Shown: positions 1-5,773 of the stretch, one piece after another
How the letters are laid out: each line of letters begins with the position of its first letter
Numbering within the stretch: the stretch's first letter is position 1
Source: Gammaproteobacteria bacterium
GTDB taxonomy: Bacteria > Pseudomonadota > Gammaproteobacteria > GCA-001735895
Direction: 5' to 3'
Length of the DNA stretch: 6,720 nucleotides
Assembly: GCA_024763185.1 (NCBI GenBank)
Contig: JANTFY010000131.1
Span: forward strand, 1-6,720
Translations under genes and position numbers: made by a program
The notes under the pieces: generated by a model
The model's database searches: none
What the model was told of the DNA's origin: nothing
What the model saw: the letters and a program-made list of their open reading frames with translations, nothing else

Positions 1-1980
1 TACGTAATCATGGGTGTTCTGCTCATATTATGTGGACTGGCCGGGTATATTGCGGCCAACAAAATGTCTCAAGCCAGTGATTTTCTGGTAACTGAAGCCA
101 GAAATACTGTAGAAGGTGCCCTGCAAACCCGTAATGGCGTACGCGAACAGATTCTGGTGGTAGAAGACATCCTGTCGGGGCGAATCACCAAGAATTTCGA
201 CAACGCCCTGGATTCCGCGCGCACCCACTATCAACTTGCCTATCAAAAAATGATTGATGCAGGGCTGATACCCACACAACAGATTACGGAAATAGATTCC
301 ACTCAAAAAGCCTTTAACGATGCGCTCATCAACCTGCTGGAGAGCAATAAAAAGTATAAAAATCTTCAGTATTTAATGATTAGCAATGCTGATGAGTTAA
401 AAAACAGGCTTACATCACTGATAGAAGTGGCCAACCGTATCATCGTGGAACGTGAAACCAACTGGGATACCGATGAAGCCGCCAATAGCCAGCAAACGGA
501 AGAATGGTTTGCCGCGACCGCAGCCACCGAAGCCAAACTGGCCATATTTGCGCAGCTTTACTATTTCCAGCAGTTTCTGACTCAGGAGAATCTGGCCCAG
601 GTCGAAGAACTGATGAAAAACACCCTCACCGATCTGGAAATTTACATCGATGACCTGTCGTCCATGGAGCTGAGTGAAAAAACTCTGGAAGGTGAAGATC
701 AAACATTTGCTTCAGCCTTTACATCCATGTTGTCAGAGCATAAAAATCTCTACAGTGACACGAAAACCGCCTACACGGACCTGCAGAAAAATCGAAAAGT
801 CTACACGGAGAAGGCTGCAAATTTATTGCAGCAGACCGAAACCATCAAGAACCTCAGTGCTGAAATCATTAATAATGAAATTGAGGATATCAAGCAGATA
901 AAACAATCGGCTTACCTGAGCATATTTATCACTGCCATCGTCGGTATCTTGCTGGTCATTCTTGCTTACTGGATTACGATCAAAATGGTTGTTAAACCGG
1001 TACGCAGCGTTGCACACAAACTGTACGATATCTCTCAGGGTGAAGGTGACCTGACACGCAGCCTGTCGGTTAAGGGAAATGATGAAATTGCCGACTTATC
1101 GCGCGGTTTTAACGAATTTTCACAGCAAATTCGAGACTTGATCCTTCAACTTGCAAAAAACATAGAGCAGCTCAGTCGAACCTCATCAGAGCTGAACAAG
1201 CAGTCCGGAAAAACACGCGAACAGATGCTGGCCCAACAAAAAGCGACTGACAGCGTCAGTTCCAGCATGGAGGATATGGCATCCAAGGTCGAGTCGGTTT
1301 CAACAGCGGTCGATGAAGCAAACGACAGTATGCAGCTTATCAACCAAACACTGGAGGAGAGCCAGAGCGTTATTTCTTCTACCCTCGAATCGATCAACGA
1401 ATTTGCACAGGATATTAACTCGGCCAGCGCCGTGATCGATAACCTGAATCAGGACAGCCAGGAAATCGGATCTGTGCTGGACGTCATCCAGGGCATTGCG
1501 GAACAAACCAATCTGCTGGCGTTGAATGCTGCCATTGAAGCCGCGCGTGCCGGAGAACAGGGCAGGGGCTTTGCCGTTGTGGCCGATGAAGTCAGAACCC
1601 TGGCCAGTCGCACCCAACAGTCAACCACGGAAATTCAGGCCATTATCGAAAGGTTGCAGCAGGGTGCGGGACAGGCCGCCAAAGTGATGGGCAGTAGCCA
1701 GGTCCAGGCCGAACAAACCCAGTCAAAGACCGCTAGCGCTTCCGAATCCCTCTCGCGCATTACGCAAAATATTCTGAGCATGGATAAAACCATCGGCAAT
1801 ATTTCCACCGCGGCCAGCTCACAAAATCAACAGGCTGATGCGATGAATAAAAAGCTGGTGGATATTCAGAATATTACGCAGGATACCACTGGCAGCAGCC
1901 GCAACATGTCAGACAGTACCGATAAACTCAATGAGATAGCGCGCCAACTGCAAACGATTGTGGGCCGGTTTAAGGTTTAG
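1..1980 (+). CDS. Methyl-accepting chemotaxis protein with large helical periplasmic sensor domain (5' partial)
   Basis: This is a transmembrane chemoreceptor that signals to the CheA/CheW array. The frame is open to the first base. The first Met, at base 10, already lies in the first membrane segment with no charged cytoplasmic stub before it, so the true start is probably a few codons upstream. Counting from that Met: rest of TM1 about 1-17; periplasmic region about 18-299, almost entirely predicted helix; TM2 about 301-327; HAMP about 328-378; then the cytoplasmic coiled-coil hairpin. The highly conserved tip is at 498-529 (EQTNLLALNAAIEAARAGE, then GFAVVADEVR). The length from tip to C-terminus resembles the 40-heptad class of Pseudomonas PctA. 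The sensor region has the size and two-part helical pattern of HBM domains such as McpS, but that is inferred from memory. There is no C-terminal CheR/CheB-binding pentapeptide; the protein ends VGRFKV. The ligand cannot be told. Confidence 0.96.
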   Translation, partial: YVIMGVLLILCGLAGYIAANKMSQASDFLVTEARNTVEGALQTRNGVREQILVVEDILSGRITKNFDNALDSARTHYQLAYQKMIDAGLIPTQQITEIDSTQKAFNDALINLLESNKKYKNLQYLMISNADELKNRLTSLIEVANRIIVERETNWDTDEAANSQQTEEWFAATAATEAKLAIFAQLYYFQQFLTQENLAQVEELMKNTLTDLEIYIDDLSSMELSEKTLEGEDQTFASAFTSMLSEHKNLYSDTKTAYTDLQKNRKVYTEKAANLLQQTETIKNLSAEIINNEIEDIKQIKQSAYLSIFITAIVGILLVILAYWITIKMVVKPVRSVAHKLYDISQGEGDLTRSLSVKGNDEIADLSRGFNEFSQQIRDLILQLAKNIEQLSRTSSELNKQSGKTREQMLAQQKATDSVSSSMEDMASKVESVSTAVDEANDSMQLINQTLEESQSVISSTLESINEFAQDINSASAVIDNLNQDSQEIGSVLDVIQGIAEQTNLLALNAAIEAARAGEQGRGFAVVADEVRTLASRTQQSTTEIQAIIERLQQGAGQAAKVMGSSQVQAEQTQSKTASASESLSRITQNILSMDKTIGNISTAASSQNQQADAMNKKLVDIQNITQDTTGSSRNMSDSTDKLNEIARQLQTIVGRFKV

Positions 1981-1981
1981 C

Positions 1982-2013
1982 ATGCCCTTAAAGCGTCTTT
2001 AGATAAAGGGCAT
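1982..2013. terminator. Bulged hairpin at the convergent ends of the chemoreceptor and Rieske genes
   Basis: ATGCCCTT (1982-1989) pairs perfectly with AAGGGCAT (2006-2013). Inside it, AAAG (1990-1993) pairs with CTTT (1997-2000) around a CGT loop, leaving AGATA as a one-sided bulge. It starts two bases after the chemoreceptor stop and covers the Rieske stop codon and last codons. A role as a shared bidirectional terminator is inferred. The weak point is the lack of a clean T tract: the plus side continues CTTCCTTGATTT, and the minus side is not T-rich. Confidence 0.45.
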
Positions 2014-2329
2014 CTTCCTTGATTTCGATTTCCAGCTTTTGCAGGAATTGTCCGGGGCAGGGGCCTGACAGGCATTGACCGGTTTTAATATCAAATAGGG
2101 CATCATGCATTGCGCACTGGATTAACCTCTGGTCTCGGTCCAGAAACTGATGCTCCACCCAGTCCAAAGGTGCCCCGGTGTGCGGACAGTGATTCACGTA
2201 GGCATAATATTCAGCATCTTTTTGTACGACAAAGCCATCCACTTTTGCACTATGGCGCTGTAAGCTGAATCCGTAGCTGCCCGGCTCTGACAGATCGGAC
2301 AGATTGCAGATAAATAAATCTTCAGACAT
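1988..2329 (-). CDS. Small Rieske [2Fe-2S] protein (Rieske-type ferredoxin)
   Basis: A 113-residue soluble Rieske protein, probably an electron carrier. Both cluster-binding boxes are present: C48-P-H50 (in NHCPHTGAPL) and C72-A-M-H75 (in QCAMHDALFD), followed by the usual FD-x-x-TG-x-C-LSGP loop. The Gly that commonly follows the second His is Asp here. There is no signal peptide or membrane segment, so it should be cytoplasmic. It lacks any catalytic oxygenase domain, which fits a ferredoxin or NirD-like stand-alone domain. The ATG at 2329 was chosen over a longer frame starting at 2407 because homologous-looking sequence begins at MSEDLF and the extra 26 residues would lie entirely inside the kinase gene. 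The start overlaps the kinase stop by 8 bases (ATGTCTGA), and GGGGA lies 10 bases upstream, so translation is probably coupled to the kinase. Its redox partner is unknown. Confidence 0.9.
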   Translation of the reverse strand: MSEDLFICNLSDLSEPGSYGFSLQRHSAKVDGFVVQKDAEYYAYVNHCPHTGAPLDWVEHQFLDRDQRLIQCAMHDALFDIKTGQCLSGPCPGQFLQKLEIEIKEDALYLKTL

Positions 2330-3215
2330 TAAAAGCAAATCCCCGCTGCTGGATTTTAAGTGCGGCCAGTTGATTCGCGTATTCCAGGGCCTGTTCAAAA
2401 TCCTCACCTTTTACCAAGCCACTGATTAACCCGGCAATAAAACAATCACCGGCGCCGATACTGTCAACTACCTTGGTGACCGGCTGGGCTGCAATCGAAA
2501 TCATGTTACCCGCACTATCCATTGCCAGTAGACCGTTTTCTCCCAGCGTACACACGATATTCATGCCCGGATTTATTGATCTAAGCCGCTCCATACATTG
2601 CTCGGCAGATTCCTCGTTGTGCTTAAGATAATGACTGGAGACGATAGCGGTACTGATATAAGGTAAAAGAAGCTCAATGCCAGGCCGGGCCTTTTCCAGT
2701 TCCAGGGAAAACGGCGTGTTATTTAATCCCTTCGAGCCTTTAAAAAATTGCGACAACACCTCGATATTGCGTCCTTCAAAGTGAATCCACGCGAAGCGAT
2801 TATCCTGAAGGCGGCTTAATTGTTGAACAGATAACTCAGCCAGCTCGCGATAATGTGCAATGGTACGGCTGCCATTCTCCTGGTTCAACCAGATCGACGA
2901 TAAAGGTGTCGACTGACCGTGCAATCTTGGGCACAGGCCGGTTGCTACGCCTTTAGCATGCAGTTGTTGCAGCAGCCAGTCGGACTCGGGGTCGTTGGCC
3001 ATACTCGCCATCAGGTCAACCGGGTGTCCCAGTTTTGCCAGAACGCGCGCACTGTTACAGGCATTTCCACCCACGCTGCGATAGCTTTGCAGGGCGCGGA
3101 ACTCGTCATCCTGCTGGGGAAAAGCGGGAATTATCATGACCTGGTCGACAATGCAGTTACCCACCACCCCTACCCGGTTTAAATCATCGGACAGTTTTTT
3201 GATAACAAACCTCAT
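2322..3215 (-). CDS. PfkB-family carbohydrate kinase, ketohexokinase-like
   Basis: A 297-residue cytoplasmic sugar kinase of the ribokinase/PfkB fold that would phosphorylate a sugar with ATP. Visible landmarks: the N-terminal strand VGVVGNCIVDQV (15-26); the Gly-Gly substrate region SVGGNACNSARVLAKLG (47-63); and the C-terminal PfkB signature DSIGAGDCF (251-259), with D257 as catalytic base and GAG as anion hole. Several stretches recall animal ketohexokinase (fructokinase): IHFEGRN (144-150), SLELEKAR (170-177), VVDSIGAGD and the final RGF. Fructose or a related ketose is therefore the best guess, but PfkB specificity is hard to read from sequence. The ATG at 3215 is preferred. A TTG at 3227 would add only four residues, and neither has a clear ribosome binding site. 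The stop overlaps the start of the Rieske gene, making a two-gene unit. Confidence 0.9.
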   Translation of the reverse strand: MRFVIKKLSDDLNRVGVVGNCIVDQVMIIPAFPQQDDEFRALQSYRSVGGNACNSARVLAKLGHPVDLMASMANDPESDWLLQQLHAKGVATGLCPRLHGQSTPLSSIWLNQENGSRTIAHYRELAELSVQQLSRLQDNRFAWIHFEGRNIEVLSQFFKGSKGLNNTPFSLELEKARPGIELLLPYISTAIVSSHYLKHNEESAEQCMERLRSINPGMNIVCTLGENGLLAMDSAGNMISIAAQPVTKVVDSIGAGDCFIAGLISGLVKGEDFEQALEYANQLAALKIQQRGFAFNV

Positions 3216-3240
3216 TTTTCTATGCAAATTAACCGTTTGG

Positions 3241-3246
3241 ATTCTA
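3241..3246 (-). promoter_or_regulatory. Possible -10 element for the kinase/Rieske unit
   Basis: On the minus strand this reads TAGAAT, five of six matches to the sigma-70 -10 consensus, about 25 bases upstream of the kinase ATG at 3215. No convincing -35 hexamer lies 16-18 bases further upstream. The 127 bp gap must also hold the promoter of the divergent GGDEF gene, for which only an A/T-rich stretch (about 3326-3342) is visible. Confidence 0.3.
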
Positions 3247-3342
3247 CACTAATAGTTTTAAGGGCTGTTTATTTGGGCCCTGAAACCCAGAATGGATGTT
3301 GCTCAAAGAACACTTCGGGCTGACCTTTAAAAAATAAATAAT

Positions 3343-4863
3343 ATGCAGAGCTTAAACGAGTCGGACAACAAAGACTGGAAATCAAAATACTTTGACAGCC
3401 TCCAGCAACTGGAGGATATGGAAAGTAGCTGGTCGGAGCTGGATGGGCTGTTGCGAAAAACCATCGGCAGGCTATCCATTACCGCACGCGGAATGGACCA
3501 GCAGCTGGACCGGGTGTTACTGGAAATCCAGCAGCATGCGCGTAATAAACAGGATGATTTGCTGCCCAAGGACCTGGAAAACCTGGCCAGGCTGGTCAAC
3601 CAGATGGATGCCCCGTCCGTGTCGAGCGATGAACCTGCCGATAACCATCAGATCCAGGACTACGCGCTCAACCTGGTCGGCAAATTAAAATTTGATGCCC
3701 ATTTACAGGGCAGTTTTGAGCGTTTCAAGGCCTCCATACACGCGCTGGATGATGAACAGTGTCTCCAGCAACTGGCCGATTTTATCAACCAGCTGCATCA
3801 GCCGGGAACCCTGGATCATGACCTGATTCGCGAGGTACTGATGACCCTGGTGGAAAAAATTGCCGTCACGCACGGTAATTCAGAAGGCCTGGAACAGTTG
3901 AAACACAGGCTTGAAGAAGGCCGGCAGATTGAAAACTGGCACCAGTATCTGGATGACATCGTCAGCGAGATTCGCACCATTATCCGTGGCCTCAACAGGG
4001 AAAAAATCGAGCTTGAAGGCCTGGTGGTGGATGTCACCCGTCAACTGGCCGAAATTTCCAGCACCCTGTCGGATGAAAAAAGTGACAGCCAGCAGGGGCG
4101 CAAGGAATCTGAAAACCTGCAAACCCTGATGCAGGAAAATGTCGGCCAGATTCAGCACCATGTGCAAAACGAATCCGACATCAATGTCCTTAAAAACAGT
4201 ATCAGTGAAAACCTGGTTTCGATTAAAAGCGGTGTCGAGGAATTTGTGGCCAGGGACGTTGAGCGTTACAACAAGTCGGAGCAGCGTAACAGCAAGCTGT
4301 TGAAACAGATCAAGTTTATGGAACAGGAATCCGATGAACTGAAACTGAAACTCAACGAAAATCGGCAGAAACTCATGTTTGACACCCTCACCGGTGTACG
4401 CAGCCGGCTGGCCTATGAAGAGACACTCGATCAGGAGCTGGCGCGCTGGTCGCGCTATCAAGAGGCTTTCAGTTTTGCTGTTCTCGACATCGATCATTTT
4501 AAGCGCATCAATGATGACTTTGGCCACAATGCCGGTGACAAGGCGTTACAGATCGTGGCCAGAATGATGTCCAACCACATACGCAAAACCGATTACCTGT
4601 TTCGTATAGGCGGCGAGGAGTTCGTTTTATTGTTACCCAAGACCAGCCTGGAGCAGGCCACTCCGCTGGTGGAAAAAATCAGGGCCTCGGTCAGTGAAAG
4701 TAAATTTCATTTCAAGCAGGAACGGGTACAGATTAACCTGTCGGCAGGTTTGACGTCGGTCATGGACGCGGACAATGCCGAAACGATTTACGAACGTGCC
4801 GACAAAGCCCTGTATGACGCTAAAAAAGGCGGCAGGAACCAGCTGATCGTCAAGACTTATTAG
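3343..4863 (+). CDS. Soluble GGDEF diguanylate cyclase with long helical/coiled-coil N-terminus
   Basis: A 506-residue protein predicted to make cyclic di-GMP from two GTP. There is no signal peptide or membrane segment, so it is cytoplasmic or recruited to a pole by partners. Residues 1 to about 340 are charged and helical, with strong coiled-coil character around 215-345; this probably carries dimerisation and sensing. The GGDEF domain follows: DTLTGVRSR (347-355), metal-binding D382/D384 in LDIDHFKRIN, the product-inhibition I-site R414-K-T-D417 exactly five residues before the active site, GGEEF (423-427), and ADKALYDAKKGGRNQ (486-500). All catalytic and feedback residues are intact, so an active, feedback-controlled cyclase is expected. 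The N-terminal WKSKYFDSLQQLED region and the architecture recall Pseudomonas DgcP-type proteins, from memory only. No Shine-Dalgarno sequence precedes the ATG. That start was kept because the N-terminal motif begins directly after it. Confidence 0.95.
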   Translation: MQSLNESDNKDWKSKYFDSLQQLEDMESSWSELDGLLRKTIGRLSITARGMDQQLDRVLLEIQQHARNKQDDLLPKDLENLARLVNQMDAPSVSSDEPADNHQIQDYALNLVGKLKFDAHLQGSFERFKASIHALDDEQCLQQLADFINQLHQPGTLDHDLIREVLMTLVEKIAVTHGNSEGLEQLKHRLEEGRQIENWHQYLDDIVSEIRTIIRGLNREKIELEGLVVDVTRQLAEISSTLSDEKSDSQQGRKESENLQTLMQENVGQIQHHVQNESDINVLKNSISENLVSIKSGVEEFVARDVERYNKSEQRNSKLLKQIKFMEQESDELKLKLNENRQKLMFDTLTGVRSRLAYEETLDQELARWSRYQEAFSFAVLDIDHFKRINDDFGHNAGDKALQIVARMMSNHIRKTDYLFRIGGEEFVLLLPKTSLEQATPLVEKIRASVSESKFHFKQERVQINLSAGLTSVMDADNAETIYERADKALYDAKKGGRNQLIVKTY

Positions 4864-4885
4864 CGTTACAAGCCCTGAATCATGC

Positions 4886-5116
4886 TCAAGCCACTTCAGA
4901 CGGGGTTTTGGCAATAATGGTCAGAGCATGCAGCGCCCCCGAGGTGATTTCGTCATTGACGCAGGCGTAAACCAGTTTATGGCGTTTAATCAAAGGCAGG
5001 CCGTCAAACTGGGTACTGATGACCTCGGCGGTAAACTTACCCTCGGCTCCGCTCACGCTGACCTCGGCGTCATTCATGCCCTGTTTGATAAGTTGTTCAA
5101 TCTGTTGTGGAGTCAT
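4886..5116 (-). CDS. ibaG: BolA-family protein, IbaG-like
   Basis: A 76-residue BolA-superfamily protein. Members bind monothiol glutaredoxins through a shared [2Fe-2S] cluster and affect Fe-S handling and stress responses. The N-terminus (MTPQQIEQLIK), VSG at 21-23, FDGLPLIKRHKLVY (37-50) and NDEITSGALHALTI (54-67) follow the IbaG (YrbA) pattern. H63 falls at the same position as the conserved His in E. coli IbaG as I recall it. The length fits IbaG better than the longer BolA itself. It ends TPSEVA soon after the TP motif, shorter than the E. coli protein. In enterobacteria ibaG sits beside mla genes and murA. Here it is instead convergent with the diguanylate cyclase (22 bp gap) and divergent from the FliL-like gene, so the symbol rests on sequence type, not context. 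Confidence 0.88.
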   Translation of the reverse strand: MTPQQIEQLIKQGMNDAEVSVSGAEGKFTAEVISTQFDGLPLIKRHKLVYACVNDEITSGALHALTIIAKTPSEVA

Positions 5117-5144
5117 AGCTCTGAAATTCCCAAAAAAATGACCA

Positions 5145-5154
5145 TACTATAGTA
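5145..5154. promoter_or_regulatory. Palindromic, possibly bidirectional -10 region between ibaG and the FliL-like gene
   Basis: TACTATAGTA is a perfect 10 bp palindrome inside the 59 bp gap between the divergent starts. It gives a TATAGT hexamer on each strand (5148-5153 on plus, 5151-5146 on minus), five of six matches to the -10 consensus. Inferred start sites are near 5160 for the FliL-like gene and 5139 for ibaG, giving short leaders of about 16 and 23 bases. The -35 regions are poor on both sides. The palindrome could instead be an operator half-site pair. Confidence 0.4.
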
Positions 5155-5162
5155 CAAACCTG

Positions 5163-5168
5163 AAAGGA
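5163..5168 (+). promoter_or_regulatory. Ribosome binding site of the FliL-like gene
   Basis: AAAGGA sits 7 bases before the ATG at 5176. It is the clearest Shine-Dalgarno sequence in the window and fixes that start. Confidence 0.7.
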
Positions 5169-5175
5169 AAAAACC

Positions 5176-5595
5176 ATGTCCAGAAAAAGTATTGAGCTGC
5201 TCTTGAGTGCACTGTTGATGTTAGCACTGCCATCCATCTCGGTTGCCGCCGACGACGAGGAAAAAACAGAAGTCGCACCCTCCTATGTTTCGCTCGGCAA
5301 ACCGATGGTGCTTAATCTCTCTACCCCCGGTAAACGCCTGACCTTTTTACAGTTACAGGCGGATGTCCTGGTCAAGGATGATGCCGCCAAGGAAGTTGTC
5401 GAAACCCATATCCCTGCCATACGCCATAAACTTATCGTGTTACTCAGCGAGCAACAGGCCGCTGATATGAAATCCCCGGCCAAACGCGAAGAGGTACGCC
5501 TGCAGGCCACCAATGAAATTCGCGATATGCTGGAAGAGATGTCGAACAACAAAGATGTCGAAGAGGTTTTATTCTCATCCTTTCTCGTGCAATAG
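5176..5595 (+). CDS. FliL-family protein with N-terminal signal peptide or anchor
   Basis: A 139-residue protein of the flagellar basal-body FliL family. Classical FliL is a single-pass inner-membrane protein around the stator that supports torque and swarming. The N-terminus (MSRKS, hydrophobic 8-23, SVAA at 22-25, then acidic DDEEK) reads as a cleavable signal peptide, so the protein may be periplasmic; an uncleaved anchor is the alternative. The mature part matches the FliL domain: LNLSTPGKRLTFLQLQADVLV (46-66), a helix with HIPAIRHKLIVLLSEQ (78-93), KREEVRLQATNEIRDML (103-119), and the typical end VEEVLFSSFLVQ (128-139). No flagellar gene adjoins it, so it is likely an orphan FliL paralogue, not the one in a fli operon, and no symbol is given. 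A strong ribosome binding site supports the start. Confidence 0.88.
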   Translation: MSRKSIELLLSALLMLALPSISVAADDEEKTEVAPSYVSLGKPMVLNLSTPGKRLTFLQLQADVLVKDDAAKEVVETHIPAIRHKLIVLLSEQQAADMKSPAKREEVRLQATNEIRDMLEEMSNNKDVEEVLFSSFLVQ

Positions 5596-5773
5596 GATGT
5601 TAAAGCCTTGCCTAAAAAAATGACCCATTCCGGCTACCGGCGGGCATTCGTCATATCGGTGCAGGCCGCTATCTAACAGGAAGATGGCTCAAGCCTTTCT
5701 TTGGGCTTGTAATGTGGACGCAAAAAGCTTCATCAGGCATGATGTTGGCAGATTGATCAGTTTTTGTATCCCT
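5596..5773. other. Intergenic leader with small hairpins upstream of the double-thioredoxin gene
   Basis: This 178 bp gap contains two short hairpins: CAAGCC (5690-5695) with GGCTTG (5704-5709) around an 8-base loop, and CATCA (5731-5735) with TGATG (5740-5744) around GGCA. Neither is followed by a T tract, so neither is a good terminator. Between them lies GGACGCAAAAAGC (5716-5728). The 3' part from 5684 is also open in the frame of the downstream gene, so it may be coding if that start is used. No promoter is clear. Confidence 0.35.

Noticed and set aside
2330..2407. 26-residue N-terminal extension of the Rieske protein
   Set aside because: It would lie wholly within the kinase coding region, and the Rieske-like sequence starts at the ATG at 2329, which has a plausible GGGGA upstream.
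3270..3295. GGGCCC palindrome and TTTGGG/CCCAGA hairpin in the kinase/GGDEF gap
   Set aside because: The stem is short with a G-U pair and has no T tract or known operator pattern.
3880..4527. 215-codon minus-strand open frame opposite the diguanylate cyclase
   Set aside because: It is a shadow of the conserved plus-strand gene; its translation shows no recognisable domain.
5132..5625. Direct repeat AAAAAAATGACC at 5132-5143 and 5614-5625, flanking the FliL-like gene
   Set aside because: Seven of the twelve bases are a single A run, there are no mobile-element genes or inverted termini, and the enclosed gene looks native. Most likely coincidence.
5620..5676. Small plus-strand frame of 18 codons (ATG to TAA) in the gap after the FliL-like gene
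   Set aside because: There is no ribosome binding site, no recognisable composition or attenuator arrangement, and the length is expected by chance.
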